Source: Sinohyriopsis cumingii (Eukaryota > Mollusca > Bivalvia > Unionida > Unionidae). Taken from it: 64,000 bases of DNA. Shown in pieces: positions 1 through 12,100 of this stretch (position 1 is its first letter; each line of letters opens with the position of its first letter). Position numbers and translations under genes: made by a program. The notes under the pieces are model-generated. The model was not told the origin of the DNA. It worked only from the letters and a program-made list of their open reading frames with translations, and did no database searches. The stretch spans positions 137,771,579 through 137,835,578 of the forward strand of contig CM068829.1 of the NCBI GenBank assembly GCA_028554795.2. The letters run 5' to 3'.

Positions 1-1420
1 CATAGATTTGTCCAGGTCTGTGATGTAGAGCTCAAGTTATTCTGCAGAAACCATTTTTCTTTTATCAGCCAGTGGGACGTTTGACTTTTAATCCCGAAAT
101 CAATATATCGGCAGAAAATTCAGTGCATAAATGCCCCGACTTAAGACAAGGATGTGCCATAATGAGTCTCCACCAATTCAGTGGAAGTGTCCAAAACGAA
201 TCTATTCCAATTCAGTGAAATGGCAAAACAGACTTGTAGCACAACACTAGATGGCTAAACAATTATGGAGGAAAGTTCATTATTAATTATAAAGTGACCA
301 GTTTTGAAAAAGAATTTTATGACCCTGAAGATGCAAAACCTTCAAAAGATTTAAATACTGACCACATGCTATCTTCACATGCGACAGTAATATTGATACA
401 ACCCTTGGCATATAATGTAAAAATCTGGCAATGCCACAAATAGCAAACATTTCTTTACAATTTGCACAAGTCAAATAAAAATGATGGACTGTCCTCAAAG
501 ACAAATTGCTGGTGTAACATTTGTGACAAGATTTAAACTTAAAACAGTTTCTGATGATCACAAATTTCTTTTCTTACATCACCATAATAGAGGAGTTAAT
601 TCACCTTTTCTTATTACAACTCCTCGGGGGGAAAAGCAGCTTAATGGTTGTATTTTATGCCTATAAACTGAACAGAAATGCATCAAGGAATTTTAAAATG
701 CATATAAAAAAAGCAAACAGTAAATAAAATCTGTTGTTTTTTGCCTATTTATCCTGCTGTAGGCAAAATGTTTATTTAACAAACAAACGAACCTGTACAA
801 TTTCAACAAGTTCTGGATGTTCTGTGCATGTTGGAAATTGTACAGACCCTAAAATGGGTAAATTAACCATTTAATTTTTCATTTTTATATTCATTCTGCT
901 TTGTAGCTATCATCTCACTTTTTATTGAGTCTCATAAATGCATTCTGATTTTGCATTTATTGCTTCTATTTGATCATTTCCTTCCATTGTTTTTTCATTT
1001 TGGAATGCACTTAAAAGTCAGGATTCCCATTTGAAATAGTATTAATGGAGAAAATTATTGATTTTATGTTTTGTTTATTAAAAGTGTGCTTTAATAAAAT
1101 AAAAAAAATGCATAAAATTCAAAATAGAGCACCGCATTTACAATAAATAAAATATAACTGCAACTGCAATAAAATGCTATTTCTCATTTTGTTTTATTCA
1201 ATGAAAATTGCACCAATACAACTACTGTGATGATGACGTCACAAGGGTGGTCAATAAAAACAATTTCATGGCTTGTAAGAAGTGAAAAATTGTGTCAAGA
1301 ATCTAATTCATTATTCTGAATTTGTATTATCTTTTTCCTTAAAATTACATTCATCATTTCATTTGCATTCATTTTGCTTGTAGTTTCATTCCACTGGTCA
1401 AAATACCATTTCAGGGTCTG
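1..1420. other. AT-rich flank beyond ANKLE2, no gene recognised
   Basis: No coding region with a recognisable family is visible on either strand. A 92-codon minus-strand ORF at 283-561 has paired Cys residues but matches nothing I can name. A TGACGTCA (CRE-type) octamer lies near 1236. The region may include distal 3' UTR of ANKLE2. Confidence 0.4.
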
Positions 1421-1424
1421 TAGT

Positions 1425-2495
1425 ATTTAATCACAATGAAACACTCATTAAAGACAAACATAAAATCAAGCAAACCATGAGGTACTCAATCACAGTGAGA
1501 ACACTCATAAAAGATAGCCATATAATCAAGCAAACCACGAATTACTCAATCACAGTGAGAACACTCGTCAAAGACAGCCATATTTTTTTGTTGATCTAGG
1601 GTTTAACGCCATTTTTCAGCACAAGATAGGCTATACATGGCGGCCAGTATAACTGGTGGAGGAAGAACCCTGGAAAACCCAGGGAAGAACCACCGACCCA
1701 CGAGAAGCTACTGGCAGGCTTTCCCACGTATCCACGCTAGCCGAGCCTTGGACTCGAACCCACGCAGACAGAGGTGAGATGGCAGTGATCCGGAACGGTG
1801 AGTGCTTTAGACCACTCGGCCACTCGGGGCCCCCAAGACAGCCATATAATCAAGTACATCCTGAGTACTCGAATCAGTGAGAACACTCATCAAAGACAGC
1901 CATAAAATCAAGCAAACCCAAAGTACTCAATCACAGTGAGAACACTCATCAAAGAGAGCCATATAATTAAGCAAACCTCAAGCATTCAATCACAGTGAGA
2001 AAACCTATCAAAGACAGCTATATAATCAATCACATCATGAGTACTCAGAACACTCATCAAACAAAGCCATACAATAAAGCACTTCCTGAGTACTAAATCA
2101 CAGTGAAAACACTTATCAATGAGAGACATACAATCAAGCACATCCTGAGTGCTAAATCACAGTGAAAACACTTATCAAAGAGAGCCATGCAATCAAGCAT
2201 ATCATGAGTACTCAATTACAACAAGAACCCTCATCAAAGAGTCATATAATCAAGCAAATCATGAGTACTCAGTTACAATGAGAACCCTCATCAAAGTTAG
2301 CCAAACAAACAAGCAAATCACGAGTACTCAATTACAGTGAGAAAACGCAAAAAGAGCCATATAATCAGGCAAATCATGAGTACTCAATTATAATAAGAAA
2401 ACTTAAAAAGAGCCATATAATCAGGCAAATCATGAGTATTCAATTATAATGAGAAAACTCAAAAAAAGCCATACAATCAGGCACACCCTGAGCTA
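1425..2495. repeat. 59-bp minisatellite, split by a SINE
   Basis: Degenerate tandem units of about 59 bp, with the recurring pieces AAGACAGCCATATAATCAAG and GTACTCAATCACAGTGAGAA. A SINE at 1584-1834 interrupts the array. Units to the right of the SINE are more diverged and shorter. Confidence 0.85.
1584..1834 (-). mobile_element. tRNA-derived SINE, family A, copy 1
   Basis: On the minus strand the element starts with a tRNA Leu/Ser-like head: box A GGCCGAGTGGTCTAAAG and box B GGGTTCGAGTCC. A unique body follows, and the tail ends at GCGTTAAACC plus a CAA/A-rich stretch. The 13-bp target duplication AAGACAGCCATAT flanks it at 1571-1583 and 1835-1847, within the 59-bp minisatellite. Other copies lie at 17001, 20974, 33830 and 56190, all in the same orientation. 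Confidence 0.88.
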
Positions 2496-2992
2496 GCCTG
2501 GACCACTAAGATGTTTCACAAATTCTCAAAGGAATTATAAAAGTCTAGATGACTAACACTCAGTCTCATTTCATACATTATGCCATACCATGTTCACAAA
2601 ATACCTGTTAAATATTTTGAAAAACACCAATGGTTCCAATTCAGCAAGTAAAATCCCCAAGTCATCCTAATCTGTAACTGACATACAGAGATTCCTCAGA
2701 ATTTGGGATCCTCGCTAGTTTTCATATGTCCTCACTTTGCATCAAGTTCTGTAACTTAAACAGTTAATAAAATGTATCTTAAGATTCTTAACAGAGTCAC
2801 TGTCTTGCTTTTAAATGAAATCCACCACTGCAGCATAGTGTCCAAATTAACCTTATTATGAAGGCAAATAGTTCTTTAAAAGCAAATTAAGTGTATGTTT
2901 GTATTTGGTATATTTACGATGAAAGTTATTTGACACTAAACAGATGATAAAAAGTGCTCTTTCAGCACAAAAGTAAACATGCTGAAATTTCA
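2496..2992 (-). other. presumed ANKLE2 3' UTR and downstream sequence
   Basis: This sequence lies directly after the ANKLE2 stop codon. I found no AATAAA on the minus strand between 2520 and 2992, so the poly(A) site is unresolved. No other gene is visible. Confidence 0.4.
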
Positions 2993-3179
2993 TTAAAGTG
3001 GAAACAATCTTGTGCGAATTTCTGGCATTGATGGTGAGGTCTGAATTCTGGGGCGAGAAATTATTCTTCCAGCAGGGCTTCCATAGGAAATTACAGGTAA
3101 GTCTGTTGTGGTATGGTAGAGCTGTGGAGACGTGACAGAATGCTTCATGCTACTCTTCATCTTGGCTGGACTTTGCCAT
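2993..3179 (-). CDS. ANKLE2: ANKLE2 exon 11 (C-terminal, with stop)
   Basis: 187 bases ending in TAA at 2993-2995. Encodes WQSPAKMKSSMKHSVTSPQL, then GSPAGRIISRPRIQ and the C-terminus EIRTRLFPL. The Ser/Pro/Arg-rich tail fits the family. Acceptor TTCTCAG|ATGGC. Phase joins exon 10 exactly. Confidence 0.9.
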
Positions 3180-6100
3180 CTGAGAAAAACAAATTATCCT
3201 GTGTATATATTTGCCATCTGAGAAAAACAAATTATCCTGTGTATAAACACACACATAAATATATATATAAAGCAGGCAAATCAAATGCCATAGTGTAGAC
3301 CTGGATTTACAGCTGCATGATTCAAAAACAGAACAGGCTCTACTTGTCTTTATATCAAATATAGAATCAATTCACTGGCTGGTCAGGGTCTATCGTGCTT
3401 GTTCTACTGATGACTCCTAACAAACTATATAGAACCAGATCTACCAGTCCATTATATGATGGCAGATCTACCAGTCCATTGTATGATGGCAGATCCACCA
3501 GTCCATTATATGATGGCAGATCTACCAGTCCATAATTTGGTGGCAGATCTACCAGTCCATTATATGACGGCAGATCTACCAGTCCATTATATGATGGCAG
3601 ATCTACCAGTCCATAATTTGGTGGCAGATCCACCAGTCCATTATATGATGGCAGATCTACCAGTCCATTATATGATGGCAGATCTACCAGTCCATTATAT
3701 GATGGCAGATCTACCAGTCCATTTTATGATGGCAGATCTACCAGTCCAGTCTATTATATGGTGGCAGATCTACCAGTCCATAATTTGGTGGCAGATCCAC
3801 CAGTCCATTATATGATGGCAGATCTACCAGTCCATAATTTGGTGGCAGATCTACCAGTCCATTATATGATGGCAGATCTACCAGTCCATTATATGATGGC
3901 AGATCTACCAGTCCATAATTTGGTGGCAGATCTACCAGTCCATTATATGATGGCAGATTTACCAGTCCATTGTATGATGGCAGATCTACCAGTCCATTAT
4001 ATGATGGCAGATCTACCAGTCCATAATTTGGTGGCAGATCTACCAGTCCATTATATGATGGCAGATCTACCAGTCCATAATTTGGTGGCAGATCTACCAG
4101 TCCATAATTTGGTGGCAGATCTACCAGTCCATTATATGATAGCAGATCCACCAGTCCATAATTTGGTGGCAGATCTACCAGTCCATAATTTGGTGGCAGA
4201 TCCACCAGTCCATTATATGATGGCAGATCTACCAGTCCATTATATGATGGCAGATCTACCAGTCCATAATTTGGTGGCAGATCTACCAGTCCATAATTTG
4301 GTGGCAGATCCACCAGTCCATTATATGATGGCAGATATACCAGTCCATTATATGATGGCAGATCCACCAGTCCATTATATGATGGCAGATCTACCAGTCT
4401 ATTATAATCTGGTTCTGTGCAGTCTGCAGCTGGATCTGACTTGATGCAAATATATACACTACATCAATATCAATGAATTTCAGTCTACATCGAATGCAGG
4501 AACAATGGTATTCCAAGGTCTGTAAATTAAGAAATATATAATATTGTTCTATCAAGCAGGTAAGAACCTCCACCATAAACCTTTCATGCTTTGCTCAATA
4601 CATATATTTTCACATGTACTTCACTGGCCTGAATATGAAGTTTGGGCACTGATCAGACAAGGTGTACACTTTCTCAAATTTTGGAAATTTAACCAATAAT
4701 TGCAATTTCTCTTCCCCAGAGTAAGTTAAATGAAAACTGTTGAGTCAACAGTAATAATCAGCACTTCAGGCTATACTGTATTTAAGACCAAATTAAAAGA
4801 GTCAAAAAGAACTGTAGACTCAACAGTATGAACACAGCACTTCAGGCTATACTGTATTTAAGACCAAATTAAAGTGTCTAAAAATCCTATAGACTCAAGA
4901 GTATGAATGTAACATTTCAGGCTATACGGTATTTAAGATCAAATTAAAAGTGTCCAAAAAAACTGTAGACTCAACAGTAGAATGCAACACTTCAGGCTAT
5001 ATTGTTTTTAAGACCAAATTAAAGTGTCTAAAAATTCTATAGACTCAACAGTATGAATGTAACATTTCAGGCTATACGGTATTTAAGATCAAATTAAAAG
5101 TGTCAAAAAAAACTGTAGACTCAACAGTAGAATGCAACACTTCAGGCTATATTGTTTTTAAGACCAAATTAAAGTGTCTAAAAATCCTATAGACTCAACA
5201 GTAGAATACAACACTTCAGGCTGTACTGTATTTAAGATCAACATTAAAGTTTCAAAGAAAACTGTAGACTCAACAGTATGAATGCAACACTTCAAGCTAC
5301 TTACGATGATGTTCCTGCCAAAGTCTTGGACTTATATAAAAAAAAATTTAATAAAACAGTACTACTGATATTTTTACATATGAATTTTTACCCTTTTTAC
5401 TGTTTATCATTGTTCTGAATGCCTTTATTGTGATACCCTAATTTATTTGGCATTATATAGCCTGGCTTGTGCTGATGTGACATACATACATGCATGCATG
5501 CATGCATTCATACATACGGCACTGTAACAAAAGCGTGTAAGACAAAAGCGTGGCAACAACTGCATGCAATGATAAACAACCCGACAAATACACAACGACA
5601 AAAACGTGCAGATATACAAAGACAAGCTTGAGAAGACAATAAAAAAGGTAAACTGAGATGACAATACAAAAATGTTAACTGAGAAGACAATAAGCACAAG
5701 TAAATTGTATGGTCTTCTTTACAATTTAACTGTGTGGATCAACTAACTTTTTCTCATAGTACATTAATTCTAAGCAATGCCAACTTCTCAGTCTTCTCAA
5801 CCATTCAAGTTTATTGATCCACACAGTTATATTGTAAAGAAGACTGTAAGATTGAGCTTTAAGATGTCTGCTCAACCTTTTCCACTCATTCTTGTTTCAG
5901 TCAATTATAAATAAGTTTAACCCTCCATCGATCGGCAATAATTGACCAGTGAATCGTGTTAATTGGCAATGCATGTGGTCTGTTTGAAAATGTTATAAAT
6001 ATGTATGCCTACATTTTTTTTAAGTAACACAAATCTGCAATCATGGAGAAAATGCTATCGCAGAAGCAAAAGGATGCAGCAGCTTTCGAAGATTTGGTTA

Positions 6101-9100
6101 ATAATTGTCCTCCACAAATGACAACATTGGTCAACTACTGGGAAGACACCTATACAGGTAGACAAAGAAGAGGTCGATGTACAAATCCAAGATTTGCCTT
6201 ACAACTCTGGAACATCCGAGATCGAGTAATCAACAACCTGCCACACAAAAACAATTCATTTTAAGCCCGGCATTGTTCATTTCAACAGACGGTAGATTGT
6301 CATCATCCATCAGTATTCAAGCTAACTGAATACTTTCGTAAAGAACAAGATCACTACAAAATGAAATTTAAGAGATTTCGTTCAGGCATTTGACAATCAA
6401 AGTATGTACGTCTTAATCGCCATCTCCAGTCTTTGGTCCTAACATATGGAACAGCCCCGTTAGAAGATTACTTGCGAGGAATAGCTCATAACATTAACAT
6501 CTAACATTTCTACTTATGATTTATAAAAAAATCAGGCTAGTTTAGCACAATATTCTTCTTTTTTTCAATATTTTGATAAGTCAATAATAGGTTTGTTAAC
6601 ATTTCACAAGTGTGTATAGGGCGCCCGCCATGTATAGAGTAATAAAGATTCTAAGTAAATAAACCAACTTTTTTAAAGCAAATTTATATGTTTTATTTAT
6701 TTAATGCATTATACTGTAAGAACATTTGTTCACACAGTCTTAGGCTCGCTTATGTCTGCATGCTTATGTCCTGCGTGCATTTGTCGCTGCATGCTTTTGA
6801 CTGTGCGCTTATGTTGGCATGCATTTGTCTTGCACGCTTTTGTTGGGTCACCCATACCTACATACATGACTGCCAAATATATTTAGGTAAAAGATAACTT
6901 AAGAAATCAACTTAAAATAGTTTAAAAAGGGACTTTAAAACCCCTAACTTTCATTACAGGTTGACACATCTGTAAAAAAAATTGTGACAGAAAAAGGAAT
7001 ATAACGTAGTCTTTGGATTTTAAAGTATTCTATAAGGTATTATCAGAAAATATATACACCATTAGAGTCTCTTTCCCAACCTAATGAAAATGTAATTTTT
7101 CAGTGTATCATGAAAATCACTATCCCGAAAAAGCAATAAATCAACAATATTTACATACCTGAAACTAGAATCTTTAGTAAATCGCAGCAGATTGATCCTC
7201 CAGTGAAATATATTCGGGTATCTCTCAAACTGTACTGGTGTGCAACCCAGGGCTCTTAAAACATCTTGGTCTTCTTGAGTGGGCTTTGGCCTAGAAATGA
7301 GAATTCATGCACATGATAAGTACCTAGTTTATATCGAAGTTAAACAGCTCCACAAATAATATAACAAAGCTACAATCAGAAAAGTACCTGCTACCAGGAC
7401 TCATGTTTCTGGTCCCTGATTCTCACTTTTCCATATACAGCACTCACTCACTACAAGTACCTTCACTATAACACCATTCTTGTCACAAAGAGAGTACGAC
7501 CAATGGATCCCATTTTCATTACATAGTGAAATTATCATGCACCTCATTATAAGGCAGTTTCACTATAAAGTAGTATAATCTGGTTCCCAATATAATGCAC
7601 CTCATTATAAGACTTTCACTATAAGGAAGTATGCTCTGGTTCCCAATAATATCATTATAATGAGGGATCACTTTATCATGCACCTCATTATAAAGCATTC
7701 TCACCATAAGGCAGTACACTTTATGGGTCTCGTGGACATCATTATAATGAGTGAGTACTGAATCATGTCCTTCATTATAAGATGGTCTCACAATTAGGTG
7801 GAATACTCTATGGTTGATACTTATAGCATTAAAATACTTTATTATGTACTTTTTTAACAGGTTGCCTCTTTATAAAGAGGTATACTCTAAGACTCCCACT
7901 AACAGCATTACAATCATGGACTAATGTATCATGTTCTAATGTATCAAGTACTTCATCATAAAGTTGTCTTACTAATGGTGGTACACTCAATTGCTCCCAC
8001 AGATGACACTACAATGAGTACTGTATCATGTACTTCATTACAAGGTGGTATACTCTATGGCTTCCATGGACATCATTATAATGAGAGAGTACTGTATATC
8101 ATACTTCATCATAAAGTTGTCTTACTAATGGTGGTACACTCAATGCTCCCACAGATGACATTACAATGAGTACTGTATCATGTACTTCATTACAAGGTGG
8201 TATACTCCCATGGACATCATTATGAGAGAGTACTGTATATCATACTTCATTACAAGGTTGTATACTCTACGGCTCCCATGGACATCATTATAATGAGAGA
8301 GTACTGTATATCATACTTCATTACAAGGTGATATACTCTATGGCTCCCATGGACATCATTATAATGAGATAGTACTGTATATCATACTTCATTACAAGGT
8401 GATATACTCTATGGCTTCCATGGACATCATTATAATGAGAGAGTACTGTATATCATACTTCATTACAAGGTGATATACTCTATGGTTCCTATGGACATCA
8501 TTATAATGAGAGAGTACTGTATATCATACTTCATTACAAGGTGATATACTCTATGGCTCCCATGGACATCATTATAATGAGAGAGTACTGTATATCATAC
8601 TTCATTATAAGGTGATATACTCTATGGCTCCCATGGACATCATTATAATGAGAGAGTACTGTATATCATACTTCATTACAAGGTGGTCCCACTATAAAGT
8701 GGTATCCTCTAGGGCCTCCATGAACAGCATTATAATCAGGGAGTAATGAATTATGTACTTCATTACAGGCTGGTATAATCTATGCTTGCTGTACAAGCAT
8801 TATAATATGTACTGCAAATGGAGTCCTAGTTGGAGAGAAATGCATTCCTGAACTTCAGTTTTAAGTCCTACATAAAGCCCTGAATAAAATACATTCTTAA
8901 CTGATATAACTGTTTTATAGTCAACTAACTGATAACACATGTGAAATTATGTTTTCAAAATGTGTCTACTGACCACAACACTGAAACATTATTGATATTA
9001 CTTTTTCAAGCAGGAAAAACTATGCATGAAATAAAATATTTGTTCCCAACTTATGGCTGAAAAAAGGAAGATAAAGCATGACATCTTCTTTAGCAAAGGC

Positions 9101-12100
9101 TATGTTATTTCTGGCCAGAATACTGTCATACGCAAGTACCACATAGCCGCCAAACCCTAAGTAAAAAATATACTTACTGCTTATGACACAAATACTGATT
9201 TTTAAGAACAAATAATCTTTAAATTTTTATTGCTCATGTAACTATTTACAACATCTACAACCATCAGTAAATTAGGACAGTACCTCACTTAATTGTTTAA
9301 TGCTGAAGATGCATGTATTGCACTCTTGCACCTTCTGAATGGGCACCTTGCTCCATTTGGGGAACCATTTACATGGTTCATTAGTGAAACACACACTCAG
9401 ACACAGGCTGTTTATAGAAGCCTTTTCCACACCTTGTTTTTTTTTTCTCCCAATCATTATCGATTCCAATGTACCATCTTTCATTGATGATCTGAATGAA
9501 TTCTGTGTGATTTTCTTACTGAACTCTTTTCGTTCAAGCAAAAGTGAAATCCTTTGCGAAAAAACCCATCTGGAAAATCTGTGAAATAAATTGCCAGCAA
9601 CAAAAGTAACTGAAAGAGGAAGGTTCATTTGTAAAAGAAATTTAATAAACCAAATTTGATCTAATTACATCAAGGTTCTCTCTTGTATTTATATAGGTTC
9701 TAAGTTCAGGCTGAGTTGTTGATGATGAAGCAGCATGCTGATGTTTGTTAGCTTTTTCATGCTCTTATATTTCATGGGCACCTCCATGCCAAACAGCAAA
9801 ATCACATTACACAATTTGCAAAACGTAAAGTTTTCTCCTTTACTACATGGTTTCACAAATCTAAACAAGATGGCACAATTGTCCTTCCAGTTCTATTTTC
9901 TTGTCTTTCCTGGAAAAAATTCTGAATATTCTGCTTTCCTATTCAACATGATTAGAAGCTGAATATTACAAAGATGAGAGACAGTGATATCGGTAACTGT
10001 TTGTGCAATCCAATATGGCGATTAAAGACAAACATGGTAGCCTCAATTTCGAATGAACCAACCATATTTTAGAACTCTATTCCTTTATACATGCAATACA
10101 TTTCTATCTGAATGGAACCAAGTGCCCGTTCTAAACAGAAAATTGGAAGGAAATATTTTTTTAAAAATTATAATGGGACAAGTAAGTGAAAAATGGGACA
10201 CATTGCAGTTTTGGTACCATTAGATATTTCCCATTAAAAATACACGTTTATGGCCACAAATTTATTGCCTGTTTCAAAAATTTCTTAGACTTGTACAGTA
10301 ATTGACACATTTTAAAATGTTCATCATTAATTATACATAGGTGACAGCCGTGTACATGGATCTTTGTTTGCAGGAAAATAGAAGTATTATTTTAAGTGAA
10401 TAAATAACCTTTTTACGTGCTTTGTACGAAAACAAAAATATTATTTTAAGTGAATAAATAACATTTTATATTGAATGCACTTAAGTTAGAAGGCAATGAG
10501 CACAGCTAATACTTGCAAATAAGTCGAGACCAACTGCAAACTGCACAGACATAGATCTACCATTGCATAATGCAGCCACAGATCAGGGTCTATGCCATTT
10601 GCTAAGAGTACTCAGAAGAACAAAGTGCACACAGATCTATTGGTGCATTATGTGATGGCAGATCTGAGTCTGTGCAGTTTGCAGTTGGAATCCATTTATA
10701 AGTGATTTTATATGGTGCATTTGTGTTTGTAAGACACACATGCTCCCACTGCAGACCAAAATGTTTCAATCCCAAACAAATTTGAGAAACTGCCATAATG
10801 GCATGCAAGTGATTCCAGATCATCTACATATGTATGCATACATGCATACCAAATTTTAATTGTCGACCTTAAGTTGCTTTATTTTCCATAAAAAAATTCC
10901 AAACATGGTAAAATACATAAAATACTGAAAATGCGTGTAATGGACTGAAAATCTAATCAGATCACCTCCATATAAATACAAATATACCTACCAAATTTCA
11001 GTATACCTATCAAATTTCATTATGCCTGCCAAACTTCAAACTGCCTACCAAATTTCATTATACCAATCAAATTTCACTATGCCTACCAAATTTCAGGATG
11101 CCTACCAAACTGCATTATGCTTGCCAAATTTTGTTAGACCTACCAAATTTAATTATGCCTACCTATTGATACAAACAGGTCTACCTATGGATACAAACAG
11201 GGCTACCTATGGATACATATTGGGCTACCTACTACTTATGGATACAATCAGGCCTACCTATGGATACAATCAGGCCTACCTGTGGATACAAACAGGGCTA
11301 CCTATGGATACAGACAGGGATACCTATGGATACAAAGAGGGCTACCTATGGATACAAATTGGGCTACCTATGGATACAAACAGGGCTACCTATGGATACA
11401 GACAGGGCTACCTATGGATACAAATTGGGCTACCTATGGATACAATCAGGCCTACCTATGGATAAAAACATGGCTACCTATGGATACAAATAGGGCTACC
11501 TATAGATACAAATTGGGCTACCCATGGATACAAATTGGGCTACTCATGGATACCATAGCTGCCAACCCCTGAATACAAAAATATTGACTGCTTGTGACAA
11601 AACTACTAATATTCAGGAACAAATACTGATTTTTAAAATTTTAATCCATATGTAACTATTTACAACATATACAACCATCAGTAAAGTAGGACAGTGCCTT
11701 ACATAATTATTTAATGTCAAAGATGCACACTTGTACCTTCTGGACAGGCACCATGTTCCATTCAGGTGCCCATTCATAAGGTGGAAGAGCGCAACACACT
11801 CAGACACAGGCTGTTTATAGGAGCCTTTTCCACACCTTATTTTTTTCCCCAATACTATCAATTCGAATGTACCAACTTTCATTGATGATCTCAATTCTGT
11901 GTAATTTTCTTACTGAACTGTTTTTGTTCTAGCATACGAGTAATCCTTTGTGATTTTACTGTCTGGAAAACGTGTGCAAAATAAATCTCATGCAACACGT
12001 GCAACTGAAAGAGGAAGGCTCATTTCTAAAAGAAATTTAATAAACCAAATTTCAATTCAATTACATCAAGGTTCTCTCTATTATTTATATACATCGTAAA

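Larger units (their letters stand above)
5518..6852 (+). mobile_element. MULE-type DNA transposon remnant
   Basis: Terminal inverted repeats share AACAAAAGCGTG(T/C)AAGACAA and contain repeated GACAAAAGCGTGC-type subunits. The flanks CATACATAC (5509-5517) and CATACCTAC (6853-6861) form a 9-bp target duplication with one mismatch, the length expected for Mutator-like elements. It carries a C-terminal transposase fragment. Confidence 0.78.
3180..7158 (-). other. ANKLE2 intron 10
   Basis: Contains a duplicated acceptor (3172-3243), the 27-bp satellite (3438-4410), a 75-bp array (4728-5300) and a MULE-type element (5518-6852). Confidence 0.8.

Noticed and set aside
283-561. Minus-strand ORF with Cys pairs
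   Set aside because: No recognisable family, no start context, and not joined to ANKLE2; kept only as a note.
1740-1834. Functional tRNA gene
   Set aside because: Only A- and B-box similarity within a multicopy SINE with target duplications; no acceptor pairing.
3438-4410. CRISPR-like array
   Set aside because: Units are contiguous with no unique spacers, and the context is a eukaryotic intron.
3367-4444. Long ORFs on both strands with LVDLPSYNG / MMADLPVHY repeats
   Set aside because: They are produced by the 27-bp satellite, whose period is a multiple of 3; both strands stay open together and there is no start context or domain.
11022-11572. Three overlapping ORFs rich in GLPMDT / ATYGY
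   Set aside because: A 22-bp repeat reads open in all three frames of the same strand.
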